In this document: in pieces, positions 55,781 through 63,542 of the stretch
Layout of the letters: every line of letters begins with the position of its first letter
How positions within the stretch are numbered: the first letter of the stretch is position 1
Notes under the pieces: model-generated
What the model was told of the DNA's origin: nothing
Seen by the model: only the letters and a program-made list of their open reading frames with translations
The model's database searches: none
Assembly: GCF_900143245.1 (NCBI RefSeq)
Contig: NZ_FRDK01000001.1
Span: 744,001 to 808,000 of the forward strand
Reading direction: 5' to 3'
Length of the DNA: 64,000 nt
Origin: Flavobacterium fryxellicola
GTDB lineage: Bacteria; Bacteroidota; Bacteroidia; Flavobacteriales; Flavobacteriaceae
Program-made: the position numbers and the translations under genes

Positions 55781-57636
55781 TACGGTTTAGGTTTACTTTT
55801 TCTAATTTGAGTTATTATGTAATCATGTGCTACAGAATTAACGTATTCAACACATTGCGATTTCCCACTAATTTTACCCGTTTGAGGATTATAATATAAT
55901 AGGTTCAAGGAACTGGTTCCTTGACTAGTTGTGCCTGAAGCGTTATCATAAAATTGAAAATAATTACCGTTGCTATTACTACCCATTCCTACTAGCACTA
56001 CGAAATGATCCGTTGATTTATCAGGATTGCCAGGGTGCCCTGGATTGTCATCAATCCCAACAATGACTGGTATATTATTACTTAAAGCATATTTTAGATA
56101 ACTTAGACCTTTTTTTAAATTGGTGTTATTAACTCCGTTTTGTTCATCGTAAATTTGCAATGTTTGGTCTGCTGACCCATAATTTGATATTTGGTAACCA
56201 TTTTTAGCAATTTGTGCTTTTGCATAATCCATACAATTTCTTTTAATCCCGGGAGTACCCCATCCAACAAATTGACTTGTGCGTATGACTCTATTAATAG
56301 TTGTCCAAGTTTGTTGTGGATTAAAATCACTGTACACACTGGTGTCATTACCTCCTTCTTGATTGTTATCGAGATCTTCAGCACTATTTCTGTCTAAGGC
56401 TGTTCTATTGTGAAATATATTCTCCCAAGTTGCACTAGGATTTTCAATCATAAAATTTATTGTTCCATTAACAAATTCAATTTGTTCAAAACTAGTAATG
56501 GTTTCTAAAATGCTTATTTGAATTTGGGGGTCTAGATTTGACAACCATTCACCATGATAGAGTAAAAATTGAAATACACTAAACTTAAAATTTGCAACTT
56601 GACTAGGTGTATAGTCATTGTTGTAATATTGATTAAATATTGTTGGGATATTATTAAAAGCATACGTTAGCGCAATTTGATTCGATGAGGTTAAGCCTCC
56701 ATTTGTGCCAATCCAATAATTGGTGTAAGCCATTAGCCACTCTGTATTGTCAATAACTCCCTTGATTTCATTACTCGAATTGTATAAAGTAGTAATGAAT
56801 TGATTAATTTGTAACATGTTTTGTACAGCGGGATCACTCAAATCGCTACCTTCAAAATAATTTGGTAAAAAAATATTTAAATCAGTAGTTTCTCCACCTG
56901 CAGTGCTTCCGCCAGTAGTAGTACCTGTATATTCAGAATAAGGATTACTACTAGAGGTATTAGAGAAATCCCATTGTGAGGCTAGTGGAATAAAATCTGT
57001 AGGGCCACCACCTGTAGAACAAGCACTATCTATTACTTTGAAAACATTAATTGTAGCTCTTGTCCCATCACTGTTATAACAACGCGGACTGGTATCAAGG
57101 TTACCTTCGCAGGCATCAACCTCTTCATAATATCCTACCTGTAAACAACCACCACTAGTTGTTCTGTGGGTTTTTAACTGATTTTCTATTTTTACAGTTG
57201 ATGTACTTTTTATGGCACGAATAAAATCATTACTATTGTTAATTTGGTTTACCTGTTTATTTAAATAGTAGGTCACTAAATAACTTTGAGGTTCTTCATT
57301 TTTTTTAAATTCAACAATAATATTTTGTTGAAAAGTAGCTGTTGGAACTTGAAATATACGAAAAGAGAATGTTTCGTCATCATTTGCTCTTTTTACATAT
57401 TGAATATTTTGTAGATCTATATCGTAATTAAATGTTGAGTTTGATGTTTTATTTTTATCACTCGCTACAACATTTTTGAGTTTTGCTGATTCAATAAATG
57501 CTTGATTGTTTATTTTTTTTAATTCTAAAAAATTTATTTTTTTGAAACTATAATCTCTCGATTTGGTTAGAGATTCATTTTGTAGCACCACCTCTTCGGG
57601 ACTACACGATTGAAAAATTGACAAGACAAATACCAT
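55780..57636 (-). CDS. papain-like cysteine peptidase/amidase lipoprotein toxin candidate, phase-variable (OFF frame)
   Basis: The open frame from ATG 57636 gives 618 residues starting inside the signal peptide. In frame upstream are RQTLFAVIMVFVLSIFQSC and TRYKRQ, but the only good start, ATG 57718, is followed by A-(AAAC)11 and is off frame; 10 or 13 units would fuse it (about 644 residues at n=10). Regions: a shared N-terminal domain (to about 165), a Cys-rich piece and STGGG linker (about 205), a Thr/Gly/Ser stretch, a helical middle, and a C-terminal papain-like domain with Cys468 (KRNCMDYA), His544 (TDHFVVLVG) and Asp564/Asn565 (FYDNAS). Could cleave peptidoglycan or proteins. Followed by a coupled lipoprotein immunity gene. 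Confidence 0.7.
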   Translation of the reverse strand: MVFVLSIFQSCSPEEVVLQNESLTKSRDYSFKKINFLELKKINNQAFIESAKLKNVVASDKNKTSNSTFNYDIDLQNIQYVKRANDDETFSFRIFQVPTATFQQNIIVEFKKNEEPQSYLVTYYLNKQVNQINNSNDFIRAIKSTSTVKIENQLKTHRTTSGGCLQVGYYEEVDACEGNLDTSPRCYNSDGTRATINVFKVIDSACSTGGGPTDFIPLASQWDFSNTSSSNPYSEYTGTTTGGSTAGGETTDLNIFLPNYFEGSDLSDPAVQNMLQINQFITTLYNSSNEIKGVIDNTEWLMAYTNYWIGTNGGLTSSNQIALTYAFNNIPTIFNQYYNNDYTPSQVANFKFSVFQFLLYHGEWLSNLDPQIQISILETITSFEQIEFVNGTINFMIENPSATWENIFHNRTALDRNSAEDLDNNQEGGNDTSVYSDFNPQQTWTTINRVIRTSQFVGWGTPGIKRNCMDYAKAQIAKNGYQISNYGSADQTLQIYDEQNGVNNTNLKKGLSYLKYALSNNIPVIVGIDDNPGHPGNPDKSTDHFVVLVGMGSNSNGNYFQFYDNASGTTSQGTSSLNLLYYNPQTGKISGKSQCVEYVNSVAHDYIITQIRKSKPKP

Positions 57637-57670
57637 AATTACAGCAAATAATGTCTGCCTTTTGTATCGT

Positions 57671-57714
57671 GTTTGTTTGTTTGTTTGTTTGTTTGTTTGT
57701 TTGTTTGTTTGTTT
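57671..57714 (-). repeat. (AAAC)11 tetranucleotide tract at toxin gene start
   Basis: Eleven AAAC units after ATG-A (57718-57715). At n=11 the ATG frame runs 38 codons and stops at TAG; n=10 or 13 joins it to the lipoprotein signal. Part of the direct repeat 57671-57955, whose second copy has 8 units. Confidence 0.88.
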
Positions 57715-57742
57715 TCATTTTTTTTGGTTAATTAATATTTTA

Positions 57743-57772
57743 TAAAAATAGGATTTATTTTATAAGTTACAA
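57743..57772 (-). promoter_or_regulatory. promoter of the papain-like toxin operon
   Basis: TTG (57770-57772), 19 bp, TATTTTTA (57743-57750), about 25 bp before ATG 57718. Identical in layout to 54077-54106. Confidence 0.55.
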
Positions 57773-57806
57773 TACCCACTTTTAGTGATATTTACAAAAA
57801 AACAAA

Positions 57807-57839
57807 AAACCCGCCCTGTTACAATAACGGGACGGGTTT
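57807..57839 (-). terminator. terminator of frr
   Basis: AAACCCGTCCC / GGGCGGGTTT with a GTTATTGTAAC inner part, then a T-run, 22 bp past the frr stop on the minus strand. Original of the two copies at 54141 and 48221. Confidence 0.85.
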
Positions 57840-57860
57840 CAAATATAAGTTAAGATGATT

Positions 57861-58424
57861 TTAAACCTTCATGATTTCGGCTTCTTTTACTACCAAAAGT
57901 TCATCTATTTTACGGATAAATGTATTGGTTAGATTTTGCACTTCATCTTCGGCAGATTTGCAAATGTCCTCTGAAGTCCCGTCTTTTTCTAATTTTTTGA
58001 TTTCAGTATTGGCATCTTTACGAGCATTTCGAATACCTACTTTAGCGTCTTCGGCTTCAACTTTGGCTTGTTTTGCTAGATCGCGTCTTCTTTCCTCTGT
58101 CAATGCGGGAACGCTAATGATAATTACATCACCATTGTTCATTGGATTAAAACCAATGTTTGCAATCATAATTGCTTTTTCAATGACTTGCAGCATGTTT
58201 TTTTCAAAAGGCTGTAAAGTAATGGTTCTAGCATCTGGAACACTAATTTTTGAAACTTGAGATAGCGGTGTTGCAGATCCATAATAATCTACAAAAACAC
58301 TTCCAAGCATGGCTGGAGATGCTTTTCCGGCACGAATATTCAAAAATTCTTTTTCTAAATGCGCAATAGAACCCGTCATAGATTCTTTAGTACTGTCTAA
58401 TATAAATTCAATTTCTTCGGTCAT
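57861..58424 (-). CDS. frr: ribosome recycling factor
   Basis: Splits post-termination ribosomes together with EF-G. 187 residues with LNIRAGKASPAML, the VPDARTITLQPF block and SVPALTEERRRDLAKQAK, normal length and ending VVKEAEIMKV. It is downstream of pyrH on the same strand, as in most bacteria. Its last ~95 bp and terminator are duplicated at 54141-54289 and, decayed, at 48221-48335. Confidence 0.96.
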   Translation of the reverse strand: MTEEIEFILDSTKESMTGSIAHLEKEFLNIRAGKASPAMLGSVFVDYYGSATPLSQVSKISVPDARTITLQPFEKNMLQVIEKAIMIANIGFNPMNNGDVIIISVPALTEERRRDLAKQAKVEAEDAKVGIRNARKDANTEIKKLEKDGTSEDICKSAEDEVQNLTNTFIRKIDELLVVKEAEIMKV

Positions 58425-58450
58425 AATTTCTTAATATTCAGTGTTCGGTA

Positions 58451-58486
58451 TTCAGTGTTCAGTTTTACTGTATTGTGAACACTGAA
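58451..58486 (-). other. hairpin between pyrH and frr
   Basis: TTCAGTGTTCA (58451-58461) pairs perfectly with TGAACACTGAA (58476-58486), 14-nt loop, 27 bp before the frr start. A further TTCAGTGTTC-like half-copy lies at about 58437-58446. A weak T-run follows on the minus strand; possibly an mRNA processing or attenuation element. Confidence 0.45.
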
Positions 58487-58494
58487 AAGTTTAT

Positions 58495-59202
58495 TTATAC
58501 GTTTACTACAGTTCCTATGTTTTCTCCTGCACAAATTTTCAATAGATTCCCTACTTTGTTCATGTCGAAAACTACGATTGGTAATTTGTTTTCCTGGCTC
58601 AAGGTAAATGCAGTGGTGTCCATTACATTCAATCCTTTTTTAAGCACATCATCAAAGGTGATCGTATCAAATTTAATTGCAGCGGCATTTTTCTCTGGAT
58701 CACAATCATACACTCCATCCACACGAGTTCCTTTTAGGATTACATTAGCATTGATTTCTATACCGCGTAAAACAGCAGCGGTATCCGTTGTAAAATAGGG
58801 ATTTCCTGTACCTGCGCCAAAAATCACAATTCTTCCTTTTTCAAGATGACGATCTGCTCTTCTTTTGATATAAGGCTCTGCGATGGACTCCATTTTTAAT
58901 GCGGTTTGCAAACGGGTTTTCATCCCTTTTTCTTCCAGTGCTCCTTGTAATGCCATTCCATTGATAACAGTGGCCAGCATTCCCATGTAATCGCCTTGCA
59001 CACGATCCATTCCTGCACTAGCTCCGGCAACTCCTCTAAAAATATTTCCACCACCTATAACAATGGCAATTTCTACTCCTTTGTCATGAATTTGCTTGAT
59101 TTCGTCAGCATATTCAGCCAATCTTTTTGGGTCGATTCCATATTGCAAGTCGCCCATTAAAGCTTCGCCACTTAGTTTCAGAAGAATTCTTTTGTATTTC
59201 AT
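58495..59202 (-). CDS. pyrH: UMP kinase
   Basis: Phosphorylates UMP to UDP. The 235-residue amino-acid-kinase-fold protein has [20 protein letters not shown], the [15 protein letters not shown] block and [27 protein letters not shown] -7 element lies at 59225-59232 on the minus strand. Followed by frr. Confidence 0.96.
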   Translation of the reverse strand: MKYKRILLKLSGEALMGDLQYGIDPKRLAEYADEIKQIHDKGVEIAIVIGGGNIFRGVAGASAGMDRVQGDYMGMLATVINGMALQGALEEKGMKTRLQTALKMESIAEPYIKRRADRHLEKGRIVIFGAGTGNPYFTTDTAAVLRGIEINANVILKGTRVDGVYDCDPEKNAAAIKFDTITFDDVLKKGLNVMDTTAFTLSQENKLPIVVFDMNKVGNLLKICAGENIGTVVNV

Positions 59203-59269
59203 GTGTGTGTTGAGTTGATTGGTGCAAATATAGAATATTCTTTTTTTCTAATATAATGTTGCTTAAATT

Positions 59270-60049
59270 TTATAAAGTAAGTTTTTCGTGTGATTTTTTT
59301 GCGGCTTCATAGCCAATGTTGAAAACGGCATTCATTTTTACTTTGCTAGTCTCAAAGGTGCTGTATAAACACAAATCCTTTGGCTCAATAACCCAATCAC
59401 AAATGTTAAATTTATGCCTATTTGAATTTGCCGAAAGAATATCAAAAGCTCGAGTAGTAACTGCCTTGATGGAACTGAGATCTTTGGCTTCAATTTTTTG
59501 AATTGGACTCACATAAACCCCTATTACCGTTTCACATTGTCCTTGTAAAATATCAGTAGGAAAATGATTTAGGATGCCACCATCACTATAAATAGTACCC
59601 TCTATTTCATACGGAGATAAAATTCCAGGAAAGGCTGATGAGGCTAAAATTGCGTCAACAATTTTTGTGCTTGGACTGAATATTTTTAGTTTCCCTCGAA
59701 TCATATCCGTAGCCGTTATTTGAATAGGAATTTTTAAATCGCCTAAAACGGCATCCTTGAAAATACTGTGAAAATAACTGCGAAAGGATTCAGAATCAAT
59801 TAATCCTGCTTTTTTGAACGTTAAATGTTTCCAGTGAAAAAGATAAATGGATTTGAAAAATTCTAAAATCTCTTCAGGGCTTTGTCCCCAAGCATATAAT
59901 GCACCAACAATCGATCCAGCACTCGTGCCTGCTATCTGCGAAGGCTTAATATTTTGTTCTTCTAAAAATTTTATAACTCCAGCGTGTGCTAAGCCTTTAG
60001 AGCCTCCACCGGAAAGTACCAATCCTATCGATTTTGTTTTTAAATCCAT
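59270..60049 (-). CDS. patatin-like phospholipase
   Basis: 259 residues with the glycine-rich oxyanion loop LSGGGSKGLAHAG, the nucleophile Ser in AGTSAGSIVGALYA and the dyad Asp in SDGGILNHFP. No signal peptide or beta-barrel is attached, so it is the RssA-like cytosolic type rather than the long secreted type. Substrate unknown. 67 bp upstream (on +) of pyrH's promoter region and co-directional. Confidence 0.9.
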   Translation of the reverse strand: MDLKTKSIGLVLSGGGSKGLAHAGVIKFLEEQNIKPSQIAGTSAGSIVGALYAWGQSPEEILEFFKSIYLFHWKHLTFKKAGLIDSESFRSYFHSIFKDAVLGDLKIPIQITATDMIRGKLKIFSPSTKIVDAILASSAFPGILSPYEIEGTIYSDGGILNHFPTDILQGQCETVIGVYVSPIQKIEAKDLSSIKAVTTRAFDILSANSNRHKFNICDWVIEPKDLCLYSTFETSKVKMNAVFNIGYEAAKKSHEKLTL

Positions 60050-60155
60050 TGCAACTATTTGTTATAAAATTACTCTTTTTGACCAATTCAATGTGATATT
60101 TGTCATGTTTAAAATTCAAATTTATGGTAACTTTGTTAAAAACAAATTATTCATT

Positions 60156-60761
60156 ATGAAAATTCCAATAGCTAAAGCATTGTTTAATAGTCATTCCTAT
60201 TTAGAATATAGAAAATTAATTACCGATTTATTACTTGAAAAAAAAGCAACCGGAAACGAACAATCAACGGATTTAACCCATTATAGTGAGTTGAATGAAA
60301 CCCGAATGAACCGTTTAGACAAAACCATAAAAATAACAGAAGAAACTACTTCTAAACTAAAGGCGTTAAATGGAGAATACATTTGGCTGATAATTTCTGA
60401 AGGTTGGTGCGGTGATGCTGCACAATTGCTGCCCATCATGAATAAGATGGCGGTGGAATCTGGCAAAATAGAATTGAGAATCGTGTTGCGTGATGAAAAC
60501 GAAGAGCTGATGAATTTGTTTTTAACTAATAACAAAAAAGCAATTCCAATACTAATATTTTTAGACAAAGAAACAGGAAGTGCTTTAGGAAAGTGGGGTC
60601 CAAGACCGCAAGCGGCAGTAGAATTGGTTGCGGATTATAAAAAGGAATTTGGAGTTATCGATGAAACACTAAAAACTAATTTGCAACTTTGGTATTTGCA
60701 TGATAAAGGCATAACTACTCAAAAAGAGTTGGTGGGTGCAATGCTAGAATTAGATGCATAA
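60156..60761 (+). CDS. thioredoxin-like family protein
   Basis: 201 residues with a helical N-terminus and a thioredoxin-like fold around IISEGWCGDAAQLLPIMNKM. The usual CxxC is reduced to CGDA: one cysteine remains, so it cannot make the normal dithiol. PIPILIFLDKETG supplies the cis-Pro region. The start MKIPIAKALF at 60156 was chosen; a TAACTTTG -7-like element is at 60128-60135. The longer frame overlaps the divergent patatin gene and is rejected. Confidence 0.83.
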   Translation: MKIPIAKALFNSHSYLEYRKLITDLLLEKKATGNEQSTDLTHYSELNETRMNRLDKTIKITEETTSKLKALNGEYIWLIISEGWCGDAAQLLPIMNKMAVESGKIELRIVLRDENEELMNLFLTNNKKAIPILIFLDKETGSALGKWGPRPQAAVELVADYKKEFGVIDETLKTNLQLWYLHDKGITTQKELVGAMLELDA

Positions 60762-60982
60762 AATGAAGGCTAAATTTATTACCAAAGCTTAACAAGCACC
60801 ATTTCTATTTGAAGGGAGAACCAATAAGCTTCTTCACACCCAAATCCATTAGCTATTTTCTCGAAATTAAGTTTTTATATAGAGAAAAATTTCGTAAATT
60901 GCTCTTTGCCAACCAAGTCTATTATTTGATTTACTTTTTTATGGATGTTTAACTATTGTATAACAATTAAAAAAACATCATT

Positions 60983-61060
60983 ATGAAAAATTTATTGGAA
61001 AGAGTTTATGATTATTTATCGTACTTGCTATTTGGAGGTAAAGACGTAGCTAATTATTAA
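60983..61060 (+). CDS. possible 25-residue peptide
   Basis: ATG 60983 opens a frame of 25 codons with an amphipathic MKNLLERVYDYLSYLLFGG start and a KDVANY end, terminating at TAA 61060. It sits alone in a 427-bp gene-free region (60762-61188), preceded by A-rich sequence. The Leu/Tyr-rich helix could sit on a membrane. Weakly supported; no family known to me. Confidence 0.3.
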   Translation: MKNLLERVYDYLSYLLFGGKDVANY

Positions 61061-61188
61061 CAAAAGACAGTAGCCGGTTAAACGAAAAAAGTATGGTTTA
61101 AAACTACTGTAATTTTTTAGAAAAAGCACATCGCAAGTTCAATCAAAGGATTTGTCATGTGTTTTTGCTTTGTGATAACTATTTGACC

Positions 61189-61713
61189 TTAAAAAGTGAT
61201 TAGAGAAAGACCTAAACTAATGCTTCCATTCTCTTTTAGATTACCAAAAGGAATCTTAAATTGATTTAGTTCAACGAATATAATGAGGTCATCTGGAGTT
61301 TGTACACCCAAACTTAATTTTTTATAATCACCTGATAAAGCACCGCGACCCAGAGCAATTGCCTTCCCTGAACCCAATTGTAACGCAAGTCTGGTATTAG
61401 CTCCTATTTTTGGACTTAATTTTAAATTAATAAAAACAGGAACTATAACTAGTTTGTCGTGCCATTTCCAATCTATTCCGGAATGAATGCCTAAAGCAAT
61501 CCACTGGTTGTAATGCAATCCATAACCTATTGTACTGCTCAGTCCATCAGGAAGGAACCACGACTTATTTGTATTGCCATTGGGGTCTATTTCTCCGCGA
61601 TCTGGGTTTCCTTTTAGTGGTATGGCTACATCAAATTGTATGTATGTACGATTATTATTTTGCGAAAAACCACAGCAAGTGATCAGGAAAACGAAAAGAA
61701 TTGAAATCCTCAA
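61189..61713 (-). CDS. exported hypothetical protein, beta-barrel-like
   Basis: 174 residues with a signal peptide (about 1-17, ending CCGFSQ) and alternating aromatic/Gly beta strands (YGLHYNQWIALGIHSGIDW, ending SLGLSLITF), suggesting a small outer-membrane barrel. The start codon is TTG, 1 bp after the truB stop, so it is translated from the truB message. Function unknown. Confidence 0.72.
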   Translation of the reverse strand: MRISILFVFLITCCGFSQNNNRTYIQFDVAIPLKGNPDRGEIDPNGNTNKSWFLPDGLSSTIGYGLHYNQWIALGIHSGIDWKWHDKLVIVPVFINLKLSPKIGANTRLALQLGSGKAIALGRGALSGDYKKLSLGVQTPDDLIIFVELNQFKIPFGNLKENGSISLGLSLITF

Positions 61714-61714
61714 A

Positions 61715-62419
61715 TTAGTTGTTGCTTTCCGTTAGACTTGCTTCAAATTGAACAACATCTACACCATTGTTTACATCATAGTCACCAATTTTAGTTCGGC
61801 GTAAAACAGTTAGGTGCGAGCCGGAATGCATTGCTTTACCAAAATCATAAGCCAAAGAACGAATGTAAGTTCCCTTGCTGCATACCACTCTAAAATCAAT
61901 AGTTGGAAGTGCTATCTTAGTAATTTCAAATTCATGTATTGTAGTTTTTCTGCTGGCAATTTCAATCGTTTCTCCTGCCCGAGCATGTTCATACAAGCGT
62001 ACACCATCTTTTTTTATAGCAGAATAAATCGGCGGTTTCTGATCAATTTCGCCCAGAAACTGCTTTACAGTTTCATGAATTAGATTTTCGTCGATATGTT
62101 CCGTTGGATAGGTTTGATCAATTTCGGTTTCTAAATCATAGGAAGGCGTAGTCGCTCCAATAAAGAATGTTCCGGTATATTCTTTCGCTTGTCCCTGAAG
62201 TTCCGTAATTCTTTTGGTAAATTTTCCGGTGCAAACTAACAGCAATCCAGTAGCCAAGGGATCTAAAGTTCCGGCATGGCCAATCTTAAATTTCTTTGGA
62301 AGTCCCAGTTTATTGATTAGGGCATATTTCAATTTATTTACCGCCTGAAAAGAACTCCAATGTAAAGGTTTGTCAATGAGTAAAATTTGTCCGTTTTGGT
62401 AGTCTTCGGCTGTTTTCAA
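61715..62419 (-). CDS. truB: tRNA pseudouridine(55) synthase
   Basis: Makes pseudouridine 55 in the T-loop of tRNAs. 234 residues with IDKPLHWSSFQAVNKLK, the catalytic Asp53 in GHAGTLDPLATGLL and CSKGTYIRSLAYD. The start is TTG at 62419 (no ATG nearby fits the family N-terminus). It lies 6 bp after uppP in the ftsX-DUF3098-uppP-truB operon. Confidence 0.94.
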   Translation of the reverse strand: MKTAEDYQNGQILLIDKPLHWSSFQAVNKLKYALINKLGLPKKFKIGHAGTLDPLATGLLLVCTGKFTKRITELQGQAKEYTGTFFIGATTPSYDLETEIDQTYPTEHIDENLIHETVKQFLGEIDQKPPIYSAIKKDGVRLYEHARAGETIEIASRKTTIHEFEITKIALPTIDFRVVCSKGTYIRSLAYDFGKAMHSGSHLTVLRRTKIGDYDVNNGVDVVQFEASLTESNN

Positions 62420-62425
62420 AGGGAA

Positions 62426-63235
62426 TTATTTAAAATATGAAAAGTAAATCAACAAAAATATTCCTACTATTATGCGGTACCAACCCCAAGGTTTAAAACC
62501 GTATTTTTTAATGATTTCGATAAAAAATTTAATCGCTATAACAGCAACTATAAAAGCAACAACGTTTCCCAATAAGAACAATTGTATGTTTTCATTTGAT
62601 TTTAGAATCAATTCATACCCCTTCATCTGTGAGGTTTCGTAGGTTTTCAAGAATACGGAATAACAGGTCACGGCCATCATGGTAGGAACTGCTAAAAAGA
62701 AAGAGAATTCTGCGGCTACATGGCGCGTTAATCCTTGTTGCATTCCTCCAATAATCGAAGCCGCAGAGCGACTTGTTCCTGGCATCATCGCCAAGCATTG
62801 CCAAAAACCAATGATTACTGCTTTCTTTACAGTGATGTCTTCTTCTTTGATAACAGTTGGGTTTTGAAACCGACTGTCGATAAAAAGCAAAATAACCCCA
62901 CCCAGTATTAATACAATCGCAATCGGAATTGGATCACCAAGGATTGCTTCAATTTTATCATCAAATAACTTTCCTAAAACCAACGCTGGAATTACAGCAA
63001 ATACAAGTTTAATGTAAAAGTTGAATTTGGAGAAATCGAAAAATTTTTTCCAATACAAAGCCACAACAGCCAAAATGGCTCCAAATTGAATAGAAACTTG
63101 AAATAGTTTTACAAAATCATCTTCTTGAATTCCAAAATAAGAACTCATAAAAACCATGTGAGCAGTTGAAGAAATAGGAAGATATTCCGTTAATCCTTCG
63201 ATAATGGCAATTAAAAAAGCCTGTATTATATTCAT
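62426..63235 (-). CDS. uppP: undecaprenyl-diphosphate phosphatase
   Basis: Recycles undecaprenyl pyrophosphate for cell-wall synthesis. The 269-residue multi-helix membrane protein has the family motifs AIIEGLTEYLPISSTAHM (E/Q-rich site, about 11-28) and MPGTSRSAASIIGGM. It begins directly after the DUF3098 gene (stop and ATG adjacent), which suggests coupled translation. Confidence 0.95.
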   Translation of the reverse strand: MNIIQAFLIAIIEGLTEYLPISSTAHMVFMSSYFGIQEDDFVKLFQVSIQFGAILAVVALYWKKFFDFSKFNFYIKLVFAVIPALVLGKLFDDKIEAILGDPIPIAIVLILGGVILLFIDSRFQNPTVIKEEDITVKKAVIIGFWQCLAMMPGTSRSAASIIGGMQQGLTRHVAAEFSFFLAVPTMMAVTCYSVFLKTYETSQMKGYELILKSNENIQLFLLGNVVAFIVAVIAIKFFIEIIKKYGFKPWGWYRIIVGIFLLIYFSYFK

Positions 63236-63478
63236 TTATGCTTTTTTTGGATTTTTAAGAATCGCGTAAATGGTAATTCCAAAACCAATTAAAACGGTAG
63301 TAGGCGCCAATCGAATTCTTCGGAAGTTGAAGATTTCCTCACTAAATACAGTAGGATCGTCACTTCCGCCTCCCGACATTAGAATAAATCCTAAGGCAAT
63401 TACTCCAATTCCAATCAATAGAATTTTATAATTTAATTTGTCAAAAAGAAATTCGGGTTGCTGTTCGTTATTTTTCAT
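63236..63478 (-). CDS. DUF3098 membrane protein
   Basis: 80 residues with two transmembrane helices (about 16-34 and 55-71) around a polar loop GGGSDDPTVFSEEIFNFRR. DUF3098 is restricted to Bacteroidota, as I recall, and sits between ftsX and uppP, implying a link to division or envelope synthesis. Function unknown. Confidence 0.88.
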   Translation of the reverse strand: MKNNEQQPEFLFDKLNYKILLIGIGVIALGFILMSGGGSDDPTVFSEEIFNFRRIRLAPTTVLIGFGITIYAILKNPKKA

Positions 63479-63542
63479 TTATGCTTAATTTTTATACTTT
63501 TTTTTAAATCTGTAGTCTAAATAGTTGGTCTACACTCTAAAA

